This document shows positions 37,538-46,096 of a stretch of DNA of 64,000 nt, piece by piece (the first letter of the stretch is position 1; each line of letters opens with the position of its first letter). The notes under the pieces are model-generated. The model was not told the origin of the DNA and ran no database searches. It was given only the letters and a program-made list of their open reading frames with translations. A program made the position numbers and the translations under genes. Source of the stretch: JAZDOK01 sp043798715 (GTDB lineage Bacteria; Vulcanimicrobiota; JAZDOK01); assembly GCA_043798715.1 (NCBI GenBank), contig JAZDOK010000004.1:62001-126000 (forward strand), in the 5' to 3' direction.

Positions 37538-40500
37538 GTGAGCCTTCCATCACTTAAAGAGACGATCCGGCGTCGAAGCGGCAACATCTCCCAGTGGTCG
37601 GTGGAGCATCCCTACACCGTCATCTCCTTCTACCTGGGCATCCTCATCCTGGCGGTTGTGGCCATCGGTTTCTATATGCCCCGCCGGATGATGCCCTACG
37701 TGGAGAGCCCTATCGTCGGCGTCGTCACCATGATGCCGGGCTTTTCAGCGCAGGAAATGGAGACCTACATCAGCAAGCCCATCGAAGAGCAGCTGGTGAA
37801 CGTCAAAAACCTGCACTACATCCGCTCTGCCTCGCAGGACGGCGTCTCCGTCGTCTCCCTGGAATTCAACTACAAGACGGACATGAAGAAGGCTCTATTC
37901 GACGTTCAATCTCTCATGAACGTCGTCCAGTCCTTCCTTCCCTCAACCGGAGCCAACCTCAAACCATCCTGGGTGGTGGCCATCGACCCCCTCAACCTGC
38001 CCATCCTTTCCTTGAGCCTCTCGGGGGATGAAAAATACGGCTGGGACAAAAAAAAGCTGCGGGAGTTCGCCGACAACGAGGTAATCAACCGCTTAAAGAC
38101 CGTTCCCCAGGTCTATTCAGTCGTTCCCTTCGGCGGCTTCAAGCGCCAGCTCCAGGTCATCGTGGCGCGAAACAAACTGGCCGCCTATGGACTCTCCATC
38201 CTGGACGTCAAATTAGCCATCGACAAAAACAACGTGGCGGCCTCGGCGGGCACGCTCACCCACGCCTCCCGCGAGGCCATCATCCGCGTGGACACCCTGG
38301 CCACTGACGCGCAAACCGTGATGAACTACCCGATCGCCTCTTTCCAGGGGAAAGTCATCTACGTGAGAGACGTCGCCGAGGTCAAGGATACGGTCTGGGA
38401 GAGGCGAAGCGCCTATCATTACGCGCACGACGGGATCATCGAACCTTCCATCGAGGTCTCGGTCATTCAGGATCCGGCCGCCAGCTCCGCCCAAGTGGTC
38501 CCTAAGGTGATGCGGGAGATCAAGGCACTTGAGCGGGACAACCCGGGAATCAAGTTCCAGGTGGCCTATGACAATGCCCACTTCGTCAATATTCTTTTCA
38601 AGAACATGTTTGAGGAACTCTTCCTCGCCATCATCCTCACCGGCATCGCCGTGCTTCTATTCCTGGGTGAGTGGCGGGGAGCGCTCATCTCGCTCACGAC
38701 CATCCCCATCTCCATGGCCATGGCGCTCCTTGGCCTTATCCCCCTGGGGATGAGCCTGAACAGCGGAACCTTAATCGGGCTTCTCATCGCCATCGGCCGC
38801 CTGGTGGACGACTCCATAATTGACATCCACGCCGTCCACCGCCACCTGGACATGGGAAAAAGCCCGGAGCAGGCCGCCGTGGACGGCATAACCGAGGTGC
38901 GCCTGGCGGTCCTCTCTTCCACCCTTATGATCTGTCTGGCCCTCTCCCCTCTTCTTTTCTGCGGCGGAATCGTGGAGATGATGTTCAGGGAACTGGTCTG
39001 GCCCATCATCCTGGCGCTTCTCTCCTCCATGCTGGTCTCATTTACGCTCACCAGCCTCATGGCCGCCAGGCTTCTCCGCCCGAAAGATGAGATGGAAAAA
39101 GAAAAGCAGGCCTGGCTTTCAAGAATCCTTCTCAACCCCATCCAGAATTTTCTTTCCCGCCTGGAAAAGGCCTACGGGCGCACCATCGAGTGGATGCTTA
39201 AAAATCGCTTTGTCAATTTAACCCGCATCCTGGCGACGGTGATCATCGGCTTTGGCTTCTACTATTTCATCGGGAGCGAGATGATGCCGCTGGCCGACGT
39301 GGGACAGGCCTACGGCCTTATGGAGGCCGCGCCTGGCACCTCGTTTAAGCAGACGGAGAAAATGGTGACCGCTCTTGAAAAAAGTCTCCTCAGGCATCCG
39401 GAGGTCAAAAAGGTTTCCACCGAAGTCGGGGCCGAGACCCTCTTTGAGTCCTTCAGTCCCTTCTACACCGGCTACGCCATGCCCCAGGTGAATGCGGCGA
39501 CTTTCATGATCACGTTATCCGACAAGAGCGAGAGGAAGAAGACCATCTGGGATATAATGGATTCAGTCCAGAAGGAAGCCCTGGCGACCATTCCCGGCTT
39601 AAGACGCGTCCAGATAAAGGAGATGGGCTCCGACGTGATGGCCTCTTCCGCCGCACCCATCCAGCTCTTCGTCTACGGCAAGGATTTCTACCTCCTGGAC
39701 AGGATCGGAGAGGAAGTCGCCCTTCTCGGACGCGAGACTCCCGGGCTCCACCAGGTGGGCACCTCCTGGGGGATGGAGACCCCCGACTACGAGATTAAAG
39801 TGGATCCCCGCCGGGCACAGGAGTTAGGCCTCACCCCGATGGAAGTGGCCGAGCAGGCCTATTACTCCTTGCGGGGGGGGCTCACCGACCAGTTCTACCG
39901 CCTCCCCAACATCCGCCAGAACACGATCCTGGTGCGCTACGAACAGGATGACCGAAAGAACGGATCCGACCTGGAAAATCTGTACCTCACCGGAAGCGGC
40001 GGGCGGCAGGTGCCGCTCAAGACTTTAGCCGAAATCAACTACCGCAAGGCGCCCACCCTTATCGAACACGACGGATTAAGAAGGGTTAAAAACATAACCG
40101 GTTTTTACCGGAAGGGCGGACCGCCTTCCATGGACGCCGGCATGGACCTTCAGATGAAGGCGCTGCAGAAGATAAACTTCCCGCCCGGATACGGCCTTGA
40201 GATGCGGGGGGACATGACCCAGATGACGGACTCCTTCAGGCGCCTCCTCTGGGGATTGGGGTTTGCCTTCCTCTTCATGTTCCTCATCCTGGTCGCCCAG
40301 TTCAGGGGATTCCTCCAGCCCCTTCAGATGATCTTCTCTTTGCCACTGGAGCTTTCCGGCGTCTTTGCGGCTCTCTGGCTTCTCCACCAGAATTTTTCCA
40401 CCGTTTCCATCATGGCCGTTATCATCCTCACAGGCATGGACATTACCACCGCCATCCTCTTAATTGATATGATCATGAAGTACCGCGACCGGGGAATCCC

Positions 40501-40792
40501 GCGGGATCAGGCCGTGAGAGAGGCCTGCCCCCAGAGGCTGCGGCCGATCCTCATGACCTCCATCATCACCATCATCGTGTTGCTGCCCGTCTCCCTCTTC
40601 CCCAAGACCGGGATGGACGCCTACTCCCCGCTGGGCACGGTGATCATCGGCGGCCTCCTGGTGGGGACGATCCTGAGCCTCTTTGACATCCCCATCCTGC
40701 ACACATACGTTGACGACCTCGTCCGCTGGCTCAACAAAACTTTCCTCAAAAAAGAGTGGGAATGGCCCGTCAAAAAAGAGGAGGCGGAATGA
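37538..40792 (+). CDS. RND-family efflux pump
   Basis: 1084 residues with the RND layout: TM1 at about 25-47, large periplasmic loops, and membrane blocks near 360-560 and 900-1060. TM4 carries the proton-relay acids in IAIGRLVDDSIIDIHAVHRH. Charged residues in the later TM helices are as in HAE/HME pumps, and the duplicated halves are visible. The start GTG 37538 follows GGGGG. It is the middle gene of the adaptor-pump-channel operon. The adaptor's metal motifs suggest a cation substrate; the periplasmic Met residues typical for CusA cannot be confirmed by eye, so a hydrophobic-drug pump is possible. Confidence 0.92.
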   Translation: MSLPSLKETIRRRSGNISQWSVEHPYTVISFYLGILILAVVAIGFYMPRRMMPYVESPIVGVVTMMPGFSAQEMETYISKPIEEQLVNVKNLHYIRSASQDGVSVVSLEFNYKTDMKKALFDVQSLMNVVQSFLPSTGANLKPSWVVAIDPLNLPILSLSLSGDEKYGWDKKKLREFADNEVINRLKTVPQVYSVVPFGGFKRQLQVIVARNKLAAYGLSILDVKLAIDKNNVAASAGTLTHASREAIIRVDTLATDAQTVMNYPIASFQGKVIYVRDVAEVKDTVWERRSAYHYAHDGIIEPSIEVSVIQDPAASSAQVVPKVMREIKALERDNPGIKFQVAYDNAHFVNILFKNMFEELFLAIILTGIAVLLFLGEWRGALISLTTIPISMAMALLGLIPLGMSLNSGTLIGLLIAIGRLVDDSIIDIHAVHRHLDMGKSPEQAAVDGITEVRLAVLSSTLMICLALSPLLFCGGIVEMMFRELVWPIILALLSSMLVSFTLTSLMAARLLRPKDEMEKEKQAWLSRILLNPIQNFLSRLEKAYGRTIEWMLKNRFVNLTRILATVIIGFGFYYFIGSEMMPLADVGQAYGLMEAAPGTSFKQTEKMVTALEKSLLRHPEVKKVSTEVGAETLFESFSPFYTGYAMPQVNAATFMITLSDKSERKKTIWDIMDSVQKEALATIPGLRRVQIKEMGSDVMASSAAPIQLFVYGKDFYLLDRIGEEVALLGRETPGLHQVGTSWGMETPDYEIKVDPRRAQELGLTPMEVAEQAYYSLRGGLTDQFYRLPNIRQNTILVRYEQDDRKNGSDLENLYLTGSGGRQVPLKTLAEINYRKAPTLIEHDGLRRVKNITGFYRKGGPPSMDAGMDLQMKALQKINFPPGYGLEMRGDMTQMTDSFRRLLWGLGFAFLFMFLILVAQFRGFLQPLQMIFSLPLELSGVFAALWLLHQNFSTVSIMAVIILTGMDITTAILLIDMIMKYRDRGIPRDQAVREACPQRLRPILMTSIITIIVLLPVSLFPKTGMDAYSPLGTVIIGGLLVGTILSLFDIPILHTYVDDLVRWLNKTFLKKEWEWPVKKEEAE

Positions 40793-42273
40793 AGCACCTC
40801 TATGGATATTTTATTGCTGGTGGTCTGGGGTGTCCCCCTAAGAAAGGCGTTGCGGAGGCCGAGCGGGCATGGTGTCACGCGAAGCGGGACGAGCGAGGCC
40901 GAGCACCGAATCGCGCTGGCCACGCTGGGGCCAGCGACGGTGTACTTTCGTGGGGGATACCCCTGAACACCAGATCAATTATGTTCTTTTTGCTGGCCGC
41001 CCTTTTGTTTTCATTCGGGCTTGGGTGGGCGGAAAAAGCATCCCCTACCCGCTCTCTCTCCCTGGAAGACGCTGTCGCCCTGGCCCTTAAAATGAGCCCG
41101 GCCCTCCGGATGTCACAGTCTGAGGTGGCCGCCGCCTCGGCCCGCGGGCGTGGGGCCCGCTCCGAAGCCCTCCCGAAAATCGCGGCCACGGGCGCCCTTT
41201 TGAGTGCCGACATGCCCGGAATTCTCAGCACCTCCCCCGCCGCCGAACCGGGCGCCCTCCTCCCATACCCCGACGCCGGCAGCTCCGACCTCAACGTCGG
41301 CCTCATGCTGCCGCTTTACACCGGAAGCCGCATCGGAAATTCCATCCGGGCCGCTGAAGCCAGAATCAAGGCCGCTTCACAGGATGATAAACAGCGGCAG
41401 GTGGAAGTGGCCGCCCTCGTCCGCATCCTTTACCTGGAGGCGAGTTTCCGAAATGAAAGCCGGGGCGTCCGCAAGGACATTCTCGCCCTTACCGAAGAGC
41501 AGGGGCGCCTCTCCCAGGTCCTTTTTGATGCCGGGAAGATTCCTAAATTCTATTTTCTAAGAGCGAAAAACGAAGTCTCCCGCAGCAAGCGGGAACTCAA
41601 TGAATCGGAAGCGGGCTACGATGTGGCCCTGGCGGCCCTTCGCGAGACCATCGGGCTTTCGCAGAACGAACAGCTCTCCCTCTCCGAGCCTTTCACCCCA
41701 AATGATTTTTCCAAGACTAAGGATGACTGCCGTAATGAGGCCCTCTCCGAAAGACCTGATTTAAAAAGCCTGGAGCATCGGCTTGAGGCCGCCCGGGCGG
41801 AGCTTAAAGCCGCGGGTGGCGCCTATGCCCCCCAGGTTTACGGCGGGGCGATGTACGACTGGCGGAACAAGCAAAGCGGCAATGAAAAAGGTTACTCCCT
41901 CTCCGTCATCGCCGGAATCCCCCTCTTCGACGCCGGTTTACGCAAATCAAAAATTCAGGAACTCTCAGCCGAGGTCGGAAAGGAAGAGGCCGAAAGGGAC
42001 GCGCTGCGCCTGGCCGTTGACAAGGATATTGCGCAGAATTTCAGCCTCTACGGCGCCGCCCGGAAAAACGTGGACCTGGCGGATGATTCCGTCACGGAAG
42101 CCCAGGAGATCTACCGCATCTCCCGCCTCCGTTACGACTCCGGCAAGGGCCTCTACGTGGAAGTCCAGGAGGCCCTCTCCAACCTCGCCCGCTCCCGCCT
42201 AGAAAAGCTGGAATCCGTCCTCAAATGCAACACCGCCCTCTTTGAACTAAAACGCAGCCTGGGGCAGAAGTGA
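40789..42273 (+). CDS. TolC-like outer-membrane efflux protein (5' end interrupted by an inserted element)
   Basis: 494 residues from ATG 40789, which overlaps the pump's stop (ATGA) and has AGGAGG five bases upstream. Signal-like MKHLYGYFIAGGL is broken by an inserted element (40817-40973) whose translation gives an Arg/Ala/Gly-rich piece; a real signal (MFFLLAALLFSFGLGWAEKA) then begins at an internal ATG, 40981. The mature part is a TolC/OEP protein with two related halves: LSLEDAVALALKMSPAL ..., LRETIGLSQNE, then RPDLKSLEHRLEAARAELKAA and RYDSGKGLYVEVQEALSNLARSRLE. It forms the outer-membrane duct of the pump. Which start is used is open. Three further copies of its 3' end are scattered downstream. 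Confidence 0.82.
   Translation: MKHLYGYFIAGGLGCPPKKGVAEAERAWCHAKRDERGRAPNRAGHAGASDGVLSWGIPLNTRSIMFFLLAALLFSFGLGWAEKASPTRSLSLEDAVALALKMSPALRMSQSEVAAASARGRGARSEALPKIAATGALLSADMPGILSTSPAAEPGALLPYPDAGSSDLNVGLMLPLYTGSRIGNSIRAAEARIKAASQDDKQRQVEVAALVRILYLEASFRNESRGVRKDILALTEEQGRLSQVLFDAGKIPKFYFLRAKNEVSRSKRELNESEAGYDVALAALRETIGLSQNEQLSLSEPFTPNDFSKTKDDCRNEALSERPDLKSLEHRLEAARAELKAAGGAYAPQVYGGAMYDWRNKQSGNEKGYSLSVIAGIPLFDAGLRKSKIQELSAEVGKEEAERDALRLAVDKDIAQNFSLYGAARKNVDLADDSVTEAQEIYRISRLRYDSGKGLYVEVQEALSNLARSRLEKLESVLKCNTALFELKRSLGQK
40817..40973. mobile_element. 157-bp inverted-repeat element in the signal-peptide region of tolC
   Basis: Left end CTGGTGGTCTGGGG (40817 on, to 40846) and right end (40945-40973), whose reverse complement starts CTGGTGTTCAGGGG, match at about 25 of 29 positions. 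Inside is a perfect 8-bp hairpin CGCTGGCC (40914-40921) / GGCCAGCG (40929-40936). No ORF of its own. The size and layout are those of a miniature inverted-repeat element or REP-like unit. Target duplication is not obvious. Confidence 0.65.
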
Positions 42274-42372
42274 TTTTCATTCTGAGAAAAGAAATTTTCG
42301 GATTTGAAACCATGATTTTCCTGAAGAATAAACAAAACATATCGCCGCAAGGCGCAGAGAGGGACAATCAAG

Positions 42373-43107
42373 ATGGTTAAAGATAAAAAGTGGAGCTATT
42401 TAAAAGCACTTGATGACCCGTTTTTGATAATAGAAGATTCAGATAGATTTCTTGCACTATCGCTAATGGCGATGGTCTATGAAATTAAAGAGAACGGCGA
42501 GCCTTTCCCAACACCGTTAAATTTCGAACAAGAAGCATCCAATCTAAAATTTTATCTTAAATGTGTTAATTGTAATAAAGAGATTCACGAGGCCGCTCTA
42601 TATTGTGGAGACTATTGCAAGCAATTAGCAGGCACTATTCGTTACATACGCAAAGCTGTTGTCGAAAATCGCATAAAAAAAGTAGATATACAGCAAGGCA
42701 TCGGAATTAGATTGCTAATGCTGCGTGGGAGTGGATACCCAACCAAAGCTCGCAGACTCTCAGATGAACAGCGCCAGATGATATTTAAGCGCGACTCTTA
42801 CAAATGCCAAATCTGTGGAGCATTAGCTACCCAGATTGACCACATATCTGGACATTCAGATGATCCCTCCAACCTCCGGGCACTCTGTGCTGATTGTAAT
42901 CGCAGAGAAGCCTTCAGAAACGCCCGTCCAGCCACTACGGAAGAGCAGGCGTTTATTAAACAAATGAATCGTGACATGGCTTTTCGGATCGCAGCACCCG
43001 TTCCCTTACGTGCTTGCGACGATTACGAGCGATGGAACAAGCTGCAAGCTTCTGTGCGCGGTGCCCGACGATGGGCTCGCGGGGTATTCCGGAATAAAAA
43101 GGAATAA
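42373..43107 (+). CDS. HNH endonuclease-like protein with N-terminal zinc ribbon
   Basis: 244 residues. A zinc-ribbon (CVNCNKEIHEAALYCGDYC, about 64-82) precedes an HNH core: FKRDSYKCQICGALATQIDHISGHSDDPSNLRALCADCNRR (about 138-178) with both CxxC pairs and the catalytic His. Related HNH proteins occur in restriction, homing and mobile DNA. AT-richer than the efflux operon and stands directly after tolC. A possible ribosome site GAGAGGGA is upstream. A partner methylase or transposase is not seen. Its position between the intact tolC and the first tolC-tail remnant suggests arrival with an integration event. Confidence 0.8.
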   Translation: MVKDKKWSYLKALDDPFLIIEDSDRFLALSLMAMVYEIKENGEPFPTPLNFEQEASNLKFYLKCVNCNKEIHEAALYCGDYCKQLAGTIRYIRKAVVENRIKKVDIQQGIGIRLLMLRGSGYPTKARRLSDEQRQMIFKRDSYKCQICGALATQIDHISGHSDDPSNLRALCADCNRREAFRNARPATTEEQAFIKQMNRDMAFRIAAPVPLRACDDYERWNKLQASVRGARRWARGVFRNKKE

Positions 43108-43118
43108 ACAAGAATGGT

Positions 43119-43510
43119 AGTTCCGGGGGACACCATACTTAACTCTTCGCCGGCTATCCCCAAAATACTCGCCCCTCCACCACCTCCGCGGCCATCCTTA
43201 ACGCTAGGCTTGCCCGTCCATAGAAGTATTCGGAAATTTTCCCTGAATTCCTTTGGCCCAAAACTCTAAAAATTCTCGCATCCATCGCCCGCCTCCGCTA
43301 TGACTCCGGCAAGGGACTCTGTGTGGAAGTGCAGGAGGCGCTCTCCAACCTAGCCCGATCGCGCCTCGAAAAGCTCGAATCTATCATGCGCCTCAACACT
43401 GCCCTCTCCGAACTCAGGCGCAGCATGGGGGAGAAATAAAATTGAGACCGCTATAGTTCACGGGCAGTGATAAATCGTGTTTTTTCAATTAAGTATGGTG
43501 TCCCCGGAAC
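43119..43510. mobile_element. Element-like segment bounded by 22-bp inverted repeats, carrying a tolC-tail remnant
   Basis: TTCCGGGGGACACCATACTT (43120 on) and, inverted, AAGTATGGTGTCCCCGGAA (43491 on); the ends agree over about 21 of 22 positions with one missing G. They bound 390 bases with no transposase, but with a channel-gene 3' end inside. This resembles ends of IS200/REP-associated units. A non-autonomous mobile unit is likely but unproven. Confidence 0.55.
43284..43439 (+). pseudogene. Remnant of a tolC-like gene, last 51 codons
   Basis: Reads IARLRYDSGKGLCVEVQEAL SNLARSRLEKLESIMRLNTALSELRRSMGEK-stop, aligned without gaps to the C-terminus of the channel protein that ends at 42273. 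Most nucleotide differences are synonymous or conservative, so it comes from a separate functional paralogue rather than a fresh duplication. No start or upstream part of the gene remains. Confidence 0.85.
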
Positions 43511-43530
43511 AAAGGTCCCCGGAACAAAGG
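43501..43530. repeat. 15-bp perfect tandem duplication
   Basis: TCCCCGGAACAAAGG twice in a row, at the outer edge of the right inverted repeat; a likely slippage or insertion footprint. Confidence 0.85.
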
Positions 43531-43605
43531 AAAAAATCCTGGCACCCCAAATTTCCCCCGCTGCGGCGGGGTTACCCGAAAAGCCCAAATTTCACCAAAA
43601 TTTTC

Positions 43606-43635
43606 TTGACAGAAGCCTCCCTGGGGTGTTATTAT
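43606..43635 (+). promoter_or_regulatory. Sigma-70-type promoter upstream of the beta-helix gene
   Basis: TTGACA (43606-43611), 18 bases, TATTAT (43630-43635). It would give a leader of about 205 bases to the ATG at 43849. Confidence 0.5.
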
Positions 43636-43761
43636 TATTTTCAGGAAGATCAAAATTCCTATCACCTTTCACCAAGTTCTGGTGCTGGTTTGGGCGATGG
43701 TGGCCAGTGGTGCTGTGAGAATGTGGAAGATAGACGGCTGGGGCTCGTTGTCTGTGGCACC

Positions 43762-43803
43762 CTAGGCGATAACTGTCCCTAAAAGCGGGACACTACCACC
43801 TAG
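43762..43803 (+). other. Nested stem-loop in the leader of the beta-helix gene
   Basis: Outer arms CTAGG (43762-43766) and CCTAG (43799-43803); inner arms GTCCC (43775-43779) and GGGAC (43787-43791), separated by internal loops of similar size. It could be a folded 5' leader RNA or the footprint of an inserted repeat. Confidence 0.4.
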
Positions 43804-43848
43804 CCTTTGAAAAATCAAATTTCTTAGCCTTTGGATTTGGAGGTTTAA

Positions 43849-46080
43849 ATGAAAAAAAAATTATTTTTTGATAAAGAATTGTTTTTTTTCATTTCAGTAA
43901 TTATCGTTTTATTTTCGTGTGTCATTCTTCCATGTTTTATTGTGGGCTGCGGCTCTACATCCACAGGCACTTCGACTCATGTTATTAGTTTCTGGGTTTC
44001 ACCAAATGGAAATGATTCCTCGCCCGGCACATACTTATATCCCTTTAAAACAATTGAGCACGCGCGTGACGCGGTTCGTTCTTTACCCCAAAGCGATAAT
44101 AAGGTGCAGGTATTTGTCCGTCTAAGAGGCGGGACATACCGGCTGGAAAAACCAATTGTGTTTGATGGGGGGGATTCAGGCAGGGGCGGAGGCAACGTAA
44201 CTTATTGTGCCGCACCGAGTGAATATCCAGTTATATGCGGATCGATTCGTGTTGAAAGATGGTCATTGTATAATTCAAGCCCTGGTATTTACAGGGCTTA
44301 TGTTGGCACACAAGAATGCCGTCAGCTTTATGTTAACGGACAGAGGGCTGTAAGGGCAAGAACTGGCCTTTATCCCGCCGGTTTCTGCCCCGCTTACTAT
44401 TATTTTTTCGATGTAACTTATCCTGAAGGCATACCATTTATACCAACATCCCTTAATCCGTCTGAATGGAATGACCCTTCAAAATGGGGAAATATCGGCG
44501 ATGTTGAGGCCGTAATTTTAACTCAGTGGAAAATGATGATAGTTCCACTTGAATCAGTCATCCCGTATCCTGGCTTCTCGCCCGACCCGATATTTCATCC
44601 AGAACTTAAAACAGGCCTTATAAAACTTAAAGAACCCGGATGGACAAACGCAAATATCTACCTTTCAAGCGAGACACTTGAGCCGGGAATATGGAGTTTT
44701 TGGCAAGTCACCTGGTTTGAAAATGCATTTAAATTTCTGGATGAACCGGGGGAATGGTACCTGGACCGTTCTTCGGGATGGCTTTACTATATCCCGCGCT
44801 CTGGAGAAAATCTAGCCACTGCAGATGTTGAATTGCCCGTAGTGGAAACACTTATTGAAGGTAATGGCACAATGGAGAATCCTATCTCCAATATTTGTTT
44901 TGAAGGCCTGACATTTTCATATGCCACATGGCTTGCCCCTTCCGGCGATGACGGTTATGTTTCCGACCAGAGCGGTTTTCACCTTACAGGTTCTGGACAC
45001 GAACCAAATATTACCGGCCACGATCAAAATGTTACGCGGACTTCAGGAAACATTCAATTCAGGTTTGCCCACAAGATACAATTTCGCCGCAATATATTTG
45101 AGCATCTTGGAGGAGCTGCCCTTGACTTTGATACAGGCAGCCAGGGCAATACAATAACTGATAATTTATTTCAGGATATTTCCTCAGCGGCAATTCAGCT
45201 TGGAGGAGTCAGTGCCGTTGACCATCACCCTCAGTATGCTGAACAGATTACAAAGGACAATACTATATCAAACAACTTGATTACCAAAGCCGGGTGTGAA
45301 TTTTCTGATGCGGCAGGAATTTTTATCGGATTTACCTGCAACACTTTGATAAGCCATAACACCATAATTGACGTTCCCTGGTCGGGAATAGCAATGGGCT
45401 GGGGCTGGGGACTTCTTGATCCGGGCATGTTTCCGGGGATACCTGATTCTTACAGAGGAGAATGGGGAATATATACTACCCCCACTCCCAACAGCGGAAA
45501 CAAAATACTTAACAACCGGATTGAACAATTTCTAAATGTTCTCTGGGACGGCGGCGCTATATATACAACAGGCCAGCAGGGAAGTTGCATGCAGGATGCA
45601 TTATTGATTGAAGGGAATGTGGCATACAATAAATGCAGGCAAAGCGGCGGGAATATTTTTTACACTGATGGAGGAAGCCGCTTTATAATTCTTAACGGAA
45701 ATGTTTCATATAATAATCCTCAGGGAATCACGTACTTTGGCCCGCCTTCAAAAGAGGATGACCCGCTTCCATACCCCCCTTACAGTAAACTTAACAACAT
45801 ACCCTACGGCGGAGACACGGGGGGCTGCAGAACTTACGGCGACATTAACTTTGCGGGAAATTACTGGTCGAACAATGAATTCTTCGATATCTGCCCTTTT
45901 TCAGAAGAAGGCGTATCATATCCCACGAACCTGACATACAACAATAACCATATCATCAGTGGGGCTCAGGATGTTCCGACGGCAATATTAAATAATGCTG
46001 GCGTCCATAATTTCCCACAATACAATACAAAAAAAGCAACACTCCACGGGACTTTGCGTCGGAATAGGAATCTATATTAA
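43849..46080 (+). CDS. Secreted right-handed beta-helix lipoprotein (polysaccharide-active type)
   Basis: 743 residues. A long hydrophobic N-terminus ending in FIVGC suggests a lipoprotein. The start of the mature part, FWVSPNGNDSSPGTYLYPFKTIEHARDAV, is the usual opening of right-handed parallel beta-helix proteins such as pectate-lyase-like and GH120/GH110-like enzymes. Later repeats with N-N/I-x-N-N patterns (GNTITDNLFQDISSAAIQLGG, NTLISHNTIIDVPWSGIAMG, NKILNNRIEQF) form coils of the helix. Likely a glycosidase or lyase on external polysaccharide; the substrate is unreadable. AT-rich compared with the neighbouring operon. Ribosome site TGGAGG 6 bases upstream. It forms a pair with the phosphoesterase gene 16 bases downstream. 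Confidence 0.8.
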   Translation: MKKKLFFDKELFFFISVIIVLFSCVILPCFIVGCGSTSTGTSTHVISFWVSPNGNDSSPGTYLYPFKTIEHARDAVRSLPQSDNKVQVFVRLRGGTYRLEKPIVFDGGDSGRGGGNVTYCAAPSEYPVICGSIRVERWSLYNSSPGIYRAYVGTQECRQLYVNGQRAVRARTGLYPAGFCPAYYYFFDVTYPEGIPFIPTSLNPSEWNDPSKWGNIGDVEAVILTQWKMMIVPLESVIPYPGFSPDPIFHPELKTGLIKLKEPGWTNANIYLSSETLEPGIWSFWQVTWFENAFKFLDEPGEWYLDRSSGWLYYIPRSGENLATADVELPVVETLIEGNGTMENPISNICFEGLTFSYATWLAPSGDDGYVSDQSGFHLTGSGHEPNITGHDQNVTRTSGNIQFRFAHKIQFRRNIFEHLGGAALDFDTGSQGNTITDNLFQDISSAAIQLGGVSAVDHHPQYAEQITKDNTISNNLITKAGCEFSDAAGIFIGFTCNTLISHNTIIDVPWSGIAMGWGWGLLDPGMFPGIPDSYRGEWGIYTTPTPNSGNKILNNRIEQFLNVLWDGGAIYTTGQQGSCMQDALLIEGNVAYNKCRQSGGNIFYTDGGSRFIILNGNVSYNNPQGITYFGPPSKEDDPLPYPPYSKLNNIPYGGDTGGCRTYGDINFAGNYWSNNEFFDICPFSEEGVSYPTNLTYNNNHIISGAQDVPTAILNNAGVHNFPQYNTKKATLHGTLRRNRNLY

Positions 46081-46096
46081 TTAAGGAGTTATAAAA

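Larger units (their letters stand above)
43108..43848. other. Gene-poor stretch with inverted repeats, tolC-tail remnant, promoter and folded leader
   Basis: 740 bases without a credible gene; the two open frames at about 43467-43782 lack ribosome sites and homology features. It holds, in order: a 22-base inverted-repeat end (43120), a tolC 3'-end remnant (43284-43439), the matching inverted-repeat end (43489-43509), a 15-bp tandem duplication (43501-43530), a promoter (43606-43635) and a hairpin (43762-43803). Confidence 0.7.

Noticed and set aside
43467..43782. Two overlapping small ORFs (83 and 101 codons)
   Set aside because: No ribosome site, they cover the repeats and the promoter, and the translation shows no domain.
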